DNA of 64,000 nt from Roseospira visakhapatnamensis (GTDB lineage Bacteria; Pseudomonadota; Alphaproteobacteria; Rhodospirillales; Rhodospirillaceae): positions 62,001 to 126,000 of the forward strand of contig NZ_JACIGK010000012.1 of assembly GCF_014197915.1 (NCBI RefSeq). The letters are read 5' to 3'. Made by a program: the position numbers and the translations under genes. This document shows, piece after piece, positions 1 through 9,300 of this stretch. Numbering within the stretch: the stretch's first letter is position 1; each line of letters opens with the position of its first letter. Under the pieces are notes generated by a model. That model worked only from the letters and a program-made list of their open reading frames with translations. It was not told the DNA's origin and searched no databases.

Positions 1-765
1 TCGCGCCCCCTGGTGGCGCCGGTGGCCCGGCTGACCATGAGCGATCCCTGGGACTGGCTGCGCGACGGCTGGGGCGACCTGCTGGCCGCCTGGCCGATCA
101 GCCTGGGCCTCGGACTGCTGTTCACCCTGTCGGGCTTCGCCCTGACCGCCGGTCTGGTGCTGGTCGGCTGGGACTACCTGATCACGCCGATGATCGCCGG
201 CTTCCTGCTGGTGGCGCCGGCGCTGGCGCTGGGCTTCCATGACATCAGCCGCCGCCTGGAGGCGGGCGAGCGCCCCACCCTCGGCACCACGCTCCTGGCC
301 TGGCGCGTCAACCCGGTGCCCCTGATCGGGTTCGGCGTGGCGCTGGCGGTGGTGCTGCTGATGTGGTTGCGGGTGGCGGCGCTGTTCTTCGCCATCTCCT
401 TCCCCTATGTGGACATGACGTGGGGCGGCCTGCTGGACCAGACGGCGACCGTGGACGGCGTGATCTTCCTGATCACCGGAACCGTCGTCGGCGGCGCCTT
501 CGCCGCCGTCATCTTCGCCATTTCCGCGGTCTCCGTGCCGATGATGCTGGACCGCCAGACCGACGTGTTCGAGGCGCTGGCCACCAGTGTGGCCGCCGTG
601 CTCAAGAACCCGGCGGCCATGGCGCTGTGGGCCGGTCTGATTGTCGTCTTCACCCAGGCCGGGCTGGTGACCCTGTTCGTCGGGTTGTGCGTGACGCTGC
701 CCCTGATCGGTCATGCCAGTTGGCATGCCTATCGTCAGGCGGTGCCACGCGACTCGGACACGTGA
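1..765 (+). CDS. DUF2189-type integral membrane protein, 5' end outside the window
   Basis: The reading frame is open from the first base, so the true start probably lies upstream; the first start codon in the window is a GTG at 13. The visible 250 residues are strongly hydrophobic with about five or six membrane segments and the opening pattern of DUF2189 proteins, a Trp-rich stretch (DPWDWLRDGWGDL) just before the first helix. The family is an inner-membrane protein of unknown function found beside respiratory genes in many alphaproteobacteria. It is followed by a 14-bp palindrome at about 774-787 and a 496-bp gap before pntAA, so it is probably a separate transcription unit. Confidence 0.75.
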   Translation, partial: SRPLVAPVARLTMSDPWDWLRDGWGDLLAAWPISLGLGLLFTLSGFALTAGLVLVGWDYLITPMIAGFLLVAPALALGFHDISRRLEAGERPTLGTTLLAWRVNPVPLIGFGVALAVVLLMWLRVAALFFAISFPYVDMTWGGLLDQTATVDGVIFLITGTVVGGAFAAVIFAISAVSVPMMLDRQTDVFEALATSVAAVLKNPAAMALWAGLIVVFTQAGLVTLFVGLCVTLPLIGHASWHAYRQAVPRDSDT

Positions 766-1261
766 CGGTCCCCGGGTTGCGCAACCCTGAGGCTAGGCGG
801 TCGGCCCACGATGGGGTCTTCTGGTCGTGACGGCCCCTGCCATGCGTGTCACGCATCTCGCATCTGCAAAAAATCGCCGATAGCGGTGGCCTTGGGTCGG
901 CCGATCGGCTAGGGTCGGCCGATCATCGGGGTCACTCGCCCCATCGTCGGAGCAGGGTGCGCGCATGGTCCGCCGGCCCCGGCGCCGTGTTGCCATCTCC
1001 CGAGCCGGATCCATATCCGTAAGCGGGACAGGGGCGCCGCGAGGCTCCCGCCCGCCTGTTGTGTACCGATGACCGATGAGCATGTCTCATCGGTTTTGCT
1101 TGGGTCCGTCCCTGGAGCCTTGCTCCGGCCCATGCCGTCTCCGCCCCGCCACGGCGCGCGTCCCGGGAGGGCCGGCCGGGGGGCTGGGCTGGTCCCGCAC
1201 ACATCAACGGCCATGTTCCGTGTCCGTTGGTCATATGTTGATCGATCGAGGGTCACAATCC
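766..1261. promoter_or_regulatory. Intergenic region upstream of the pnt operon
   Basis: This 496-bp stretch holds no convincing gene. It contains a perfect palindrome GGGTTGCGCAACCC near 774, which may end the upstream gene, and a direct repeat GGGTCGGCCGATC at 894-906 and 912-924 with an 18-bp period. The repeat could be a regulator site for the pnt promoter, but I recognise no known operator. A GAGGGT ribosome-binding site lies just before the pntAA ATG. Confidence 0.45.
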
Positions 1262-2428
1262 ATGAAACTCGCCGTACCGAAGGAACGCCGCAGCGATGAA
1301 TGCCGCGTGGCGATCTCGCCCGAGGTCGTCAAGAAGCTGGTCGGCCTGGGTGTCGAGGTGGTGGTGGAACAGGGCGCCGGCCTCGGCGCCGATGTCACCG
1401 ACGCCATGCTGACCGAGGTGGGCGCCAAGATCGCGCCGGATGCCGCCGCCGCCCTGGGCGACGCCGACGTGGTCTGGAAGATCCAGCGCCCGATGATGGC
1501 CGACGAGACCGCCGAGGAGGGGGCCGACGAGATCGCCCTCATGAAGAAGGGCGCTCTGCTGTTCTGTCATCTGAACGCCCTGACCCAGAAGCCCACGGTC
1601 GAGGCCCTGGCCAAGGCCGGCGTCACCGCCTTCGCCATGGAACTGATGCCGCGCATCAGCCGGGCGCAGTCGATGGACATTCTGTCGTCGCAGGCCAACC
1701 TGGGCGGCTACAAGGCGGTGATCGAGGCGGCCAACGCCTTCGCGCGCGCCTTCCCCATGATGATGACCGCCGCCGGCACCGTGCCGCCCGCGCGCGTGCT
1801 GGTGTTCGGCGCCGGCGTCGCCGGCCTTCAGGCCGTCGCCACCGCCAAGCGCATGGGCGCCGCCGTCCAGGCCACCGACGTCCGCCCCGCGACCCGCGAA
1901 CAGGTGGAAAGCCTGGGTGGCAAGTTCGTGACCGTCGACGAGGAGATGGAGAAGCAGGCGGAGACCGAGGGCGGATACGCCAAGGAAATGCCGCCGGAGT
2001 ACTTCGAAAAGCAGAAGCAGGTCATCTCCGAGGTCCTGAAAAAGACCGACATCGTCATCACCACCGCCCTGATCCCCGGCCGCCCGGCGCCCAAGCTGGT
2101 CACCGCCGAGCAGGTCCGCAGCATGAAGAAGGGCTCGGTGATCGTGGACATGGCGGTCGAGGCTGGCGGCAACTGCGAGCTGTCGGAACTGGGCAAGACC
2201 GTCGAGGTGGAGGGCGTCAAGATCATCGGCTACCCCAACCTGCCGACGCGCGTGGCCGCCGATGCGAGCCCGCTGTTCGCCAAGAACCTGCTGAACTTCT
2301 TCACCCCCATGGTCGACAAGGAGTCCAAGGGACTCAAGTTGAACTGGGACGACGAGACCATCAAGGGCACCTGCGTCTGTCACGACGGCACGGTGGTCCA
2401 TCCGGCCCTCGCCGGCGGTTCGAACTAG
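1262..2428 (+). CDS. pntAA: NAD(P) transhydrogenase subunit alpha 1 (PntAA)
   Basis: This is the soluble NAD(H)-binding domain I of the proton-translocating transhydrogenase, which passes hydride between NADH and NADP+ and drives it with the proton gradient, supplying NADPH. The 388-residue product begins [10 protein letters not shown], carries the NAD-binding glycine motif ([10 protein letters not shown], about residue 181) and ends after the family's C-terminal loop. The ATG at 1262 is chosen because the family N-terminus starts there and GAGGGT precedes it; a longer frame upstream has no homology. The subunit is split from the membrane part, as in Rhodospirillum rubrum and other alphaproteobacteria. 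It heads the pntAA-pntAB-pntB operon. Confidence 0.97.
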   Translation: MKLAVPKERRSDECRVAISPEVVKKLVGLGVEVVVEQGAGLGADVTDAMLTEVGAKIAPDAAAALGDADVVWKIQRPMMADETAEEGADEIALMKKGALLFCHLNALTQKPTVEALAKAGVTAFAMELMPRISRAQSMDILSSQANLGGYKAVIEAANAFARAFPMMMTAAGTVPPARVLVFGAGVAGLQAVATAKRMGAAVQATDVRPATREQVESLGGKFVTVDEEMEKQAETEGGYAKEMPPEYFEKQKQVISEVLKKTDIVITTALIPGRPAPKLVTAEQVRSMKKGSVIVDMAVEAGGNCELSELGKTVEVEGVKIIGYPNLPTRVAADASPLFAKNLLNFFTPMVDKESKGLKLNWDDETIKGTCVCHDGTVVHPALAGGSN

Positions 2429-2442
2429 GGAGAGGGACCCTC

Positions 2443-2871
2443 ATGGCAACGCAAAACGAGACCATCGCGTCCCAGGCCGGCGCGCTCGCCGAGCAGGCCG
2501 GCGCCCTGGCCCAGAACGCCCAGGCCCTGGCCGACCAGATGGCGGGCTCGGCGATGGGGGCCGCGGCCGCCGCGGGCGGCGGTCACGCCGGCGAGTTCTG
2601 GTGGCTGTTCACCGTGTTCGTGCTGGCCTGCTTCATCGGCTTCTATGTCGTCTGGAGCGTCACCCCGGCGCTGCACTCGCCGCTGATGGGCGTGACCAAC
2701 GCGATTTCCTCCGTGATCATCGTCGGCGCCCTGATCGCCGCCGGGCCCGCCGATTTCACCAGCGCGAGCTGGCTGGGGCTCGGCGCCGTGCTGCTGGCAT
2801 CGATCAACATCTTCGGTGGCTTCATCGTCACGGAACGCATGCTCGCCATGTTCAAGAAGAAGAAGAGCTAG
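2443..2871 (+). CDS. pntAB: NAD(P) transhydrogenase subunit alpha 2 (PntAB)
   Basis: This is the small membrane subunit of transhydrogenase and forms part of the proton channel domain II with PntB. The 142-residue protein has an Ala/Gln-rich N-terminal tail of about 50 residues and then three transmembrane helices ([19 protein letters not shown] and two more), ending in a basic KKKKS tail. The start at 2443 follows GGAGAGGGA. It lies 14 nt after pntAA and 12 nt before pntB, so all three are co-transcribed. The N-terminal tail is longer and more repetitive than in many homologues. Confidence 0.95.
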   Translation: MATQNETIASQAGALAEQAGALAQNAQALADQMAGSAMGAAAAAGGGHAGEFWWLFTVFVLACFIGFYVVWSVTPALHSPLMGVTNAISSVIIVGALIAAGPADFTSASWLGLGAVLLASINIFGGFIVTERMLAMFKKKKS

Positions 2872-2883
2872 GGAGGGCGAGAC

Positions 2884-4275
2884 ATGGGATTCGGTCTGAC
2901 AATGATGGCCTATCTGGTCGCCGCGGTGTGCTTCATCCTGGCGCTCAGGGGCCTCTCCTCTCCCACCAGCGCGCGACAGGGCAACCTGTTCGGCATGATC
3001 GGCATGGGCATCGCCGTGCTGACGACGCTGATCGCGCCGAACGTGGTGAACTACCTGCCCATGGCGCTGGCCGTGGCGATTGGCGGCGGCGTGGGCGCGG
3101 TCGTGGCGCGAAAGGTGAAGATGACCGCGTTGCCGCAGTTGGTGGCCGCCTTCCACTCGCTGGTCGGCATGGCCGCCGTGCTGGTGGCCTGGGCGGCGCT
3201 GCTGACGCCGGAGAACTACGGCATCGGGACCGTGGGCTCGCTGCCCGTGGCCAGCATGATCGAGATGTCGCTGGGCCTGGCCATCGGTGCCATCACGTTC
3301 TCGGGCTCGGTGGTGGCCTTCGCCAAGCTGCAGGGGCTGGTCTCGGGCTCGCCGGTGACCTTCACCGGACAGCACAAGCTGAACGCCGCTCTCGGCATCG
3401 CCATGCTGGTGCTGCTGGTGATCTTCTGCGCGACGGAAAGCTATACGGTCTTCCTGCTGCTCACCGCGTTGGCCTTCGCGCTGGGCTTCCTGCTCATCAT
3501 CCCCATCGGCGGCGCCGACATGCCGGTGGTCATCTCGATGCTCAACAGCTACTCCGGCTGGGCGGCGGCGGGCATCGGCTTCACGCTGGGTAACCCGCTG
3601 CTGATCGTGGCCGGCGCGCTGGTGGGCTCCTCGGGCGCGATCCTGTCCTACATCATGTGCAAGGGCATGAACCGCTCGATCTTCAACGTGATCCTGGGCG
3701 GCTTCGGCGGCGACAGCGCGGCGGCGGCGGCCGGTCCCGGTGGCGACAAGGCGGTCAAGCCGGGCAGCGCCGACGACGCCAGCTTCATTATGTCGAACGC
3801 CTCCAAGGTCATCATCGTGCCGGGCTATGGCATGGCGGTGGCCCAGGCCCAGCATGCCCTGCGCGAGATGGCCGACAAGCTGAAGGCCGAGGGCATCGAG
3901 GTGAAGTACGCCATCCACCCGGTGGCGGGCCGCATGCCGGGGCACATGAACGTGCTGCTGGCCGAGGCGAACGTGCCCTATGACGAGGTGTTCGAACTGG
4001 AGGACATCAACAGCGAGTTCTCCACCGCCGACGTGGCCTATGTCATCGGGGCGAACGATGTCACCAACCCGTCGGCCAAGACGGACCCGTCGAGCCCGAT
4101 CTACGGCATGCCGATCCTGGACGTGGAAAACGCCAAGACGGTGCTGTTCGTGAAGCGCTCCATGGCGTCCGGCTATGCCGGCGTGGACAACCCGTTGTTC
4201 TTCAAGGACAATACAATGATGCTCTTCGGCGACGCCAAGAAGATGACCGAAGAGATCGTGCAAGCCCTGGAGTAG
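2884..4275 (+). CDS. pntB: NAD(P) transhydrogenase subunit beta (PntB)
   Basis: This 463-residue subunit has an N-terminal membrane domain of about eight or nine helices and a C-terminal NADP(H)-binding domain III. Domain III shows the nucleotide motif GYGMAVAQAQ near residue 314, the HPVAGRMPGHMNVLL segment and GANDVTNPSA, all typical of PntB. A GGAGGG ribosome-binding site precedes the ATG. The last 48 bases of the gene are the left attachment site of the prophage, and the same bases recur at 36258. The protein is still complete because the phage-borne copy of the 3' end restores it. Its original transcription terminator has been moved to about 36313. Confidence 0.97.
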   Translation: MGFGLTMMAYLVAAVCFILALRGLSSPTSARQGNLFGMIGMGIAVLTTLIAPNVVNYLPMALAVAIGGGVGAVVARKVKMTALPQLVAAFHSLVGMAAVLVAWAALLTPENYGIGTVGSLPVASMIEMSLGLAIGAITFSGSVVAFAKLQGLVSGSPVTFTGQHKLNAALGIAMLVLLVIFCATESYTVFLLLTALAFALGFLLIIPIGGADMPVVISMLNSYSGWAAAGIGFTLGNPLLIVAGALVGSSGAILSYIMCKGMNRSIFNVILGGFGGDSAAAAAGPGGDKAVKPGSADDASFIMSNASKVIIVPGYGMAVAQAQHALREMADKLKAEGIEVKYAIHPVAGRMPGHMNVLLAEANVPYDEVFELEDINSEFSTADVAYVIGANDVTNPSAKTDPSSPIYGMPILDVENAKTVLFVKRSMASGYAGVDNPLFFKDNTMMLFGDAKKMTEEIVQALE

Positions 4276-4276
4276 G
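4228..4276 (+). repeat. attL: Left attachment site (inside the pntB 3' end)
   Basis: The 49 bases ending one base after the pntB stop codon match 36258-36306 at 48 positions; the only difference is A/G at the wobble base of a Gln codon (CAA here, CAG at the right copy). The repeat is in frame with pntB, the usual outcome when a tyrosine integrase inserts into the 3' end of a gene and the phage carries the restoring sequence. Confidence 0.9.
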
Positions 4277-4300
4277 CCGCATTCCTAGCCTTTTGGCGCC

Positions 4301-4348
4301 AACGGCGGCCATGTTCTGCCAGAACGGACACTGAACATGGCCGCCGTT
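4301..4348. terminator. 16-bp perfect hairpin between pntB and the leftward phage lysis genes
   Basis: AACGGCGGCCATGTTC at 4301-4316 pairs exactly with 4333-4348 around a 16-nt loop. It sits between convergent transcription units (pntB rightward, Rz1 leftward) and could end both, replacing the pnt terminator that the prophage displaced. There is no clear T-tract on either strand, so factor-independent termination is uncertain. The loop side contains a second small palindrome, GTTCTGCCAGAAC. Confidence 0.55.
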
Positions 4349-4367
4349 GCGCCCAAATTGCGCCCAA
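4347..4367 (+). promoter_or_regulatory. Candidate left integrase arm-type sites
   Basis: TTGCGCCCAA occurs twice with an 11-bp period (4347-4356 and 4358-4367). A matching pair with the same 11-bp period lies just inside the right attachment site (about 36189-36209). Paired short direct repeats inside both prophage ends fit arm-binding sites of a tyrosine integrase; this is inferred from position and repetition only. Confidence 0.5.
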
Positions 4368-4369
4368 GG

Positions 4370-4645
4370 TCAGCGGGCTTCTGAGGCCCGATTTTCCAGG
4401 GATCGAATCTCCCCCATCCTGGCCCGGCACACGTCGCCGGCGGCGCGTTCCTCGGCCAGGGCGATGGTCAGGGTGACCATGTCGATCGGGTCGGGCCGGG
4501 CGGCTCCCTCGGGGCAGGTCAGCAGGGCGTCGGGGATGGCCGGGCAGACGCAGGGCGCCGGCGCCGGGTCACTCGGCCGGTGGCCACAGGCGGTCAACAG
4601 CATCGCGCACAGCACGAGGCACGGGGCAGTCGGGCGCGGTCGCAT
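4370..4645 (-). CDS. Rz1-like outer-membrane spanin lipoprotein
   Basis: The 91-residue product starts with a short basic stretch and a lipoprotein signal ending in the lipobox LLTAC (Cys 20), followed by a Pro-rich segment with several further cysteines. Its start lies inside the 3' part of the Rz-like gene (4569-4922) in another frame, the nested arrangement typical of Rz/Rz1. Spanin pairs bridge the inner and outer membranes and disrupt the outer membrane in the last step of lysis. It is the last gene of the leftward lysis cassette and ends next to the left attachment site. Confidence 0.8.
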   Translation of the reverse strand: MRPRPTAPCLVLCAMLLTACGHRPSDPAPAPCVCPAIPDALLTCPEGAARPDPIDMVTLTIALAEERAAGDVCRARMGEIRSLENRASEAR

Positions 4646-4922
4646 GGCGCAGGTCCTCCAGGATGGTGGCTGACCGCGCCACCAGCCGCGCGGTCTGGGC
4701 ATGGGCGCGGGCCAGGGCGTCCACCACGGCCTGGTGATGCGCCTCGGATTCGGCCAGCGCCGTGTCGGAGGCGTCCACGGAGGCCCGAAGCGCGACCGCC
4801 TCGGCGGCCAACCGGTCCCGCTCGGCGACCGTCGCGGCGATCCACCAGCCCCCGCCGGCCGCCGCCAGCAGCACGGCACCGACGGCCAGAACGGGTCCCA
4901 GGCGCAGGACGGCGCCGATCAC
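4569..4922 (-). CDS. Rz-like inner-membrane spanin
   Basis: This 117-residue protein has one N-terminal membrane helix (about residues 8-28) and then an Ala/Glu-rich coiled coil to about residue 95, the layout of an i-spanin. The Rz1-like lipoprotein is encoded within and beyond its 3' end in another frame. Its ATG overlaps the stop of the M15 endolysin upstream (ATGA), so lysis genes are translationally linked. The role, fusion of inner and outer membranes after peptidoglycan breakdown, is inferred from architecture and position, since Rz sequences diverge quickly. Confidence 0.75.
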   Translation of the reverse strand: MIGAVLRLGPVLAVGAVLLAAAGGGWWIAATVAERDRLAAEAVALRASVDASDTALAESEAHHQAVVDALARAHAQTARLVARSATILEDLRHATAPDCPVPRAVRDAVDRLWPPAE

Positions 4923-5569
4923 CGGGCGCGTTCCGTCAGCCAGCCCAGGCGCCAGGCCGCGGCCACACCCGCCGCGACCAGCAGGATCAGCGCGACCACC
5001 GCGACCCTGGCCGCGTCGCCGTCAAAGGTCTCCAGCACCGCGCCGGCGCCTGTCGCCACGGCGGTGGCGCCGCCGCCCACCGCCGTCGTCACCCGGGCGG
5101 GGGCCGGTCGGGTCGCCTCTGGCGGGAATCGCGTTGCGTCTTCCGCGTGCACGACCGGCCGGGGCGGGAACGGCGCGCCCCATGTGCGCGGCGGGCCGAG
5201 GTCGATGTGCACGAAGGTCTGCTTCGGGTACCAGGCCGCCGCCTGGAAGCCGACGCCCAGGGCGGCGTCGCGCAGCACGGTCGGGTGGTGGTTCCCGGTG
5301 GCGATGTCGAAGGCGGTGCCCTCCCGGTGCTTGGAGCGCCGCGCGCCGCCCACCCGGCGGTTGTGGGTCTCGGACCGGTAGGCGCTGGTGAGGATCAGCG
5401 GCGCGTGGCCCAGCGCCTCGCGCAGCGCCTCCAGGGCGTCCAGGGCCTGGGGATGGACCAGCAGTTCACCGGTCCCCCGGCAGGCGATCTCGGCCGGCGA
5501 GAAATGCGGCCAGCGCCAGGCCCCGGCCGGGACGTCGCGCCAGTGGGCGTACAGCGTGGGCGTGTCCAT
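4919..5569 (-). CDS. M15-family peptidase endolysin with a C-terminal membrane helix
   Basis: The 216-residue protein matches the Peptidase_M15_3 type: SAYRSETHNRRVGG, then SKHREGTAFDI (His 81, Asp 88) and VHIDLG (His 121), which supply the zinc ligands of a D,D- or L,D-carboxypeptidase acting on peptide cross-links of the cell wall. Unusually, after the enzyme domain there is a Pro/Ala linker and a membrane helix near the C-terminus (about residues 188-208) followed by basic residues, so the enzyme may be membrane-tethered. It lies between the holin and the spanins with overlapping or near-abutting ends. Confidence 0.85.
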   Translation of the reverse strand: MDTPTLYAHWRDVPAGAWRWPHFSPAEIACRGTGELLVHPQALDALEALREALGHAPLILTSAYRSETHNRRVGGARRSKHREGTAFDIATGNHHPTVLRDAALGVGFQAAAWYPKQTFVHIDLGPPRTWGAPFPPRPVVHAEDATRFPPEATRPAPARVTTAVGGGATAVATGAGAVLETFDGDAARVAVVALILLVAAGVAAAWRLGWLTERAR

Positions 5570-5896
5570 TCACCGGTCCTCCGGGTAGTAGTGGTCGAGG
5601 ATGCGGGCGAGCGTGGTCTCGATGCCGCGCGGCCCCAGCAGGGACAGCACGCCGACCAGCGCCGCCGCGAGCGGGCTGGTGAGGCCGGCGCCGAGCCATT
5701 CGGCGGCGCCGGCGCCCAGCACCGCGCACAGGGCGGCCGTCGGCAGTTCCCACATCAGCGACCAGGACAGCAGCCGCCGCTGCCCCAGCGACACCAGCCG
5801 ATGGTGGTGCAGGAGACGCGCCAGGCCGGCGACCAGCGCCAGCCAGGCCCCGGGGATCAGCATCTCCACAAAGGTCGGGGGCGGCTGGTCGGACAT
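5570..5896 (-). CDS. Probable holin
   Basis: A 108-residue protein directly upstream of the endolysin, ending one base before the endolysin ATG. It has three hydrophobic segments (around LIPGAWLALVAGLARLL, MWELPTAALCAVLGAGAAEW and SPLAAALVGVLSLLG), a positively charged loop and a charged C-terminus, which fits a class I holin-like protein of the LydA/phage_holin type. Holins form lesions that time lysis. The ATG at 5896 is preferred; a GTG at 5941 would add 15 Pro-rich residues. The exact holin family is not certain from sequence alone. Confidence 0.7.
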   Translation of the reverse strand: MSDQPPPTFVEMLIPGAWLALVAGLARLLHHHRLVSLGQRRLLSWSLMWELPTAALCAVLGAGAAEWLGAGLTSPLAAALVGVLSLLGPRGIETTLARILDHYYPEDR

Positions 5897-6063
5897 GGGC
5901 GGGGTCTTCGGGCCGTGGGTACGGGGGGGGACTCCCGTCACGCTACGCCGTGTCCCGTCGCGCTCACCGGCTTATCGCGCGCCGGTCCTCCTCCCGCTTG
6001 ACTCCTCGCCGGGGGACTCGCGTAATGAACACTCTTGGGGCGCATATCTGAGGGGAAAAAACC

Positions 6064-6336
6064 ATGGGACGCACCTTGCTTGCCGCCGTCACCCTGAGCG
6101 CGGTGCTTGCGGCGGCGCCGGCCTTTGCGGACTCGATCTACGTCGAGGGGTACACCCGAAGCGACGGCACCTACGTGGCGCCCCATTACCGGTCCGCGCC
6201 GGACAGAACGCCCTACAACAACTGGTCCACGCGAGGGAACGTCAACCCGTACACGGGACAGGCCGGGACCCGGTCTCCCTACCCGGACCTCTACCGGCCA
6301 TACCAATCGCCCCGGCCTTCCGGGGTGCAGCGGTAA
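6064..6336 (+). CDS. Small exported protein, prophage cargo
   Basis: The 90-residue product has a clear Sec signal peptide (hydrophobic core LLAAVTLSAVLAAAPAFA, cleavage expected after AFA) and a mature part with motifs seen in a widespread family of small uncharacterised exported proteins: a DGTYVAPHYRS block, PYNNWSTRGN and NPYTGQAGT. A GAGGGG site lies 7 nt before the ATG. It reads against the phage operon, between the holin and the polyvalent gene, as expected for a cargo gene with its own promoter in 5897-6063. The function is unknown; a change to the host envelope is only a guess. Confidence 0.7.
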   Translation: MGRTLLAAVTLSAVLAAAPAFADSIYVEGYTRSDGTYVAPHYRSAPDRTPYNNWSTRGNVNPYTGQAGTRSPYPDLYRPYQSPRPSGVQR

Positions 6337-6365
6337 CGCGCGGACCGGCCTTTCGGGCGCCGGGC

Positions 6366-9300
6366 CTACCGTGGGAACGTCTCCTGGATGCGCCGCATCT
6401 CCGGCCGCGCGGCCCGGGGGGCGGTCGCCGTCAAGGCGTCCGAGGCGCCGAGCATCTCGCGCAGGACCATGTGCCGCAGGGCCGGCCGGGTCAGCCGGAT
6501 CTGCATCCAGGGACGGTCGGCATGGGCCGTGTTCCAGGCTTCGATCTCGGCCAGGGCGGCGCGCTCGGCCTCGCGGTCCCGGTCCACGACCGCCCGCACC
6601 AGGCGCTGGCGCAGCGCGCGCCCGGCCTCGCCGGCCTTCTCCAGGCGGTGCTGGGACCCGAGGATATCGATCTCGCGGGCCAGATGGGCGGACTGGAAGC
6701 CGAGCGCCCGGGTCGCCGTGTCCCAGGGCGTGATCTCCTCCTCTGACAGCAGCAGGTCGCCGCGCCGGGTGCGGTATCCTTCCTGTCCACGGACCAGGGC
6801 CTTGGAGACGTTGCCGGCCCCCGCCGAGCCCACGTAGGGCGCCAGGGTGACGGCGGCGTTCACCCAGCGGCCATAGCTGGCCTCGTTGAAGGCATGCACG
6901 AGGTTGCTGGCCGTCGATCCGCTTACGCCGAGAACCGGCGCCCACATGTCGAAGAGGGTTTGCGTGGGACGTTGCTCGAAGGGGATCGGCAGGATGTCGC
7001 CCATGCCGACGCGCGGGCCGAAGTCCACGCCGAGGAGGGGCCGGGTCGCGCCGGTGCGCAGCACCTCGCCCCAGGTGGGGCCGAAGGTGTCGGTGAACCA
7101 GGCGCGGCTGTCCGGGGCGATGCCGAGCGCGCGCAGGATCTCGTCGAGGTCCTCCACGAACGGCAGGCCCATCACCCCGCTCAGCAGCAGAAGCGCTATC
7201 AGGTTCATCCCCAGCGCGGCCCGGCCGCGCGGCCCGTAGCGGGTCGCCAGGCGCCACTGGAACTGCAACGCGTGCAGCGTGAACGCCTTGAACTGGAACA
7301 CCAGCGCGCCGACCCCCCGCAGGGCGGGCGCCCGGTTGGCCTTGCCGAGGATGAACTGGGTCTGCTCGGTCACCCACTGGGCCAGGTCCACCGCGCTCAG
7401 GTAGCCGATCTCGGCCGAGAAGCGCCGGTCCACCGTCTTGCCGGAGGGCAGACGCACCGTGTACGCCCCGTGATCGGTGACCGGTCGCCCGTTTTTCAGC
7501 GGCGCCGGCAGGGTGGCCGGCGGGGTGTAGGTGTAGCGCCCGTCGGACGCGAGCCGGAGCGTCCCGCCCCGCGCCGTGCGCACTGTCGTCGGCTGGCCGC
7601 TGTTCGACCGGCCGTCCACGGTCTGGCCCCGGTCTTTCTGATCCTGGTCGAGGACCGACCCGGTGACCGGGTCGCCGCCTTCCCGGGCCAGGACCATCGC
7701 GGTCTGTCCCGTCTTGCGCAGGCGCTCGTGGAACAGGGCGTCGTTTTTGAACATGTCCTGGGCGGCGGCGCGCACCTTGGCGTCCCGGGCCAGATCCAGG
7801 GTGGCGAGGACGGTGACCAGGCGGTTCCACTGCTCGGTGGCGCTGAACAGGGCGGCGGCGGCCTCGCCCGCGTTGCGGACCTTTTCGGCTGCGCCCCGGG
7901 CCGCCGAGGCGCGGCGTCCGGCCGCGACGCCCTGCTGCTCCAGGCTGACCTGGGGCACCAGGGCCCCCTTCTCGACCAGGCGCATCACCGGGTCGCGCAG
8001 GTGACCCGGCAGGGCGTCGTAGTCCAGCTCGATCCATTTGGCGTTGGCCCGGAGGCGCACCACCCGGGTCGCGAGGGCGGCGGCGCGCGTCAGGGCGCGG
8101 CCGGCGCGCGCCGGGTTGGACAGCGCCGACAGGACCGGGCCGGTGAACACGACGACCTGGGTGGTGTTGAGCGCGGCGGAGGACGGGTTGCCGCCCAGAT
8201 AGGCGAAGAAATTGAAGGCGCGGATGCGCCCCCATTCCTCGACGGGGTCGAACAGGTAGTCCCGGTAGGCGTGGGCCGCCCGCTTCAGGTCGGGCTGGGT
8301 GTTCGGAATCCGCGAGATCGCCCGCGTCATCTCCGGCATGGTCTCCCGCCGGGCCAGGTGCCCGGACAGTCCGACCACGTAATCGGCCAGGGATCGCGCG
8401 AAGTCCTGCGTGTAGCCGGCGGTGCCCTTGCTGTCGATAAAGTGCTTCTTGAAGCCGGCCCGGGACAGTTCGCCCTGGGCCGCCTCGACGACCTGCTGCA
8501 CGGTCTCGGGGTCCACGCCGCCCTTGCGGGCGAAGGCGGCGATGGCGCCCAGGTCCAGCACGTCGTCGCGGAACGCCTCCTCCGTGGGCAGCTTGCGCGG
8601 CGGCAGAACCCGGACGCCGGGGTCTTGGGCGTGCGCCGCCCGCAGTTCCCGCGCGATCCGGGCCGCCTCCGTCCGGCCTTCGGCCTTGTGGAACGCCACC
8701 ACCTCCCGGCCCCGCGCCGCCGGGCGGATCACGGCGACACCCCAGTCGCCGTAGCGGCTGAAGGGCACGTAGCCCTCGCGGTCGGCCTGGGCGAGGATGC
8801 CCAGCACATCGGCGATCTCCCGCAGGGTCTCCGGGCGCAGGTCGGGAAACGCGCCGTCGGCGTCCGGCCGCGCCAGGGTGGTCGGATCGGCGCCCGCGTC
8901 CACCCGGTTGGCCATGTCGTGGAAGGCGGCGGGGGTGGCCGGGTCGCCCGGGCGCCCGAAGCCCTGCTGGGTCAGATAGGCCGTCCGGTACAGCGCCAGC
9001 GCCGCGCGCATGGCCTGGCGCACGGCCCGGTACTGCCGGGCCTGATCCTGGCTGAGGGTGATCCTCTCGCCCGGCTTCAGCAGGGCGCGGCGGGTGTTGG
9101 GAAGGGCGCGGTCGAGGTCGTTGACGACCGTGATCACCGGGTCCCCGGAGAAGTCCCGGCCCTTCAGCCGCCCCATCTCCAGCACCGCGTTGACCGCCCG
9201 CTGGTCCCGGGGGCTGGCCTCGGCATAGGGCCGCAGGTGGTCGCCCAGCGCGCGGGCGATCGTCTCGCGGGTCTCGATGAAGCGCATGCCCTGGTGGAAC

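Noticed and set aside
2425-4263. A 612-codon frame antisense to pntAB and pntB
   Set aside because: His/Arg/Gly-rich shadow of clearly conserved genes.
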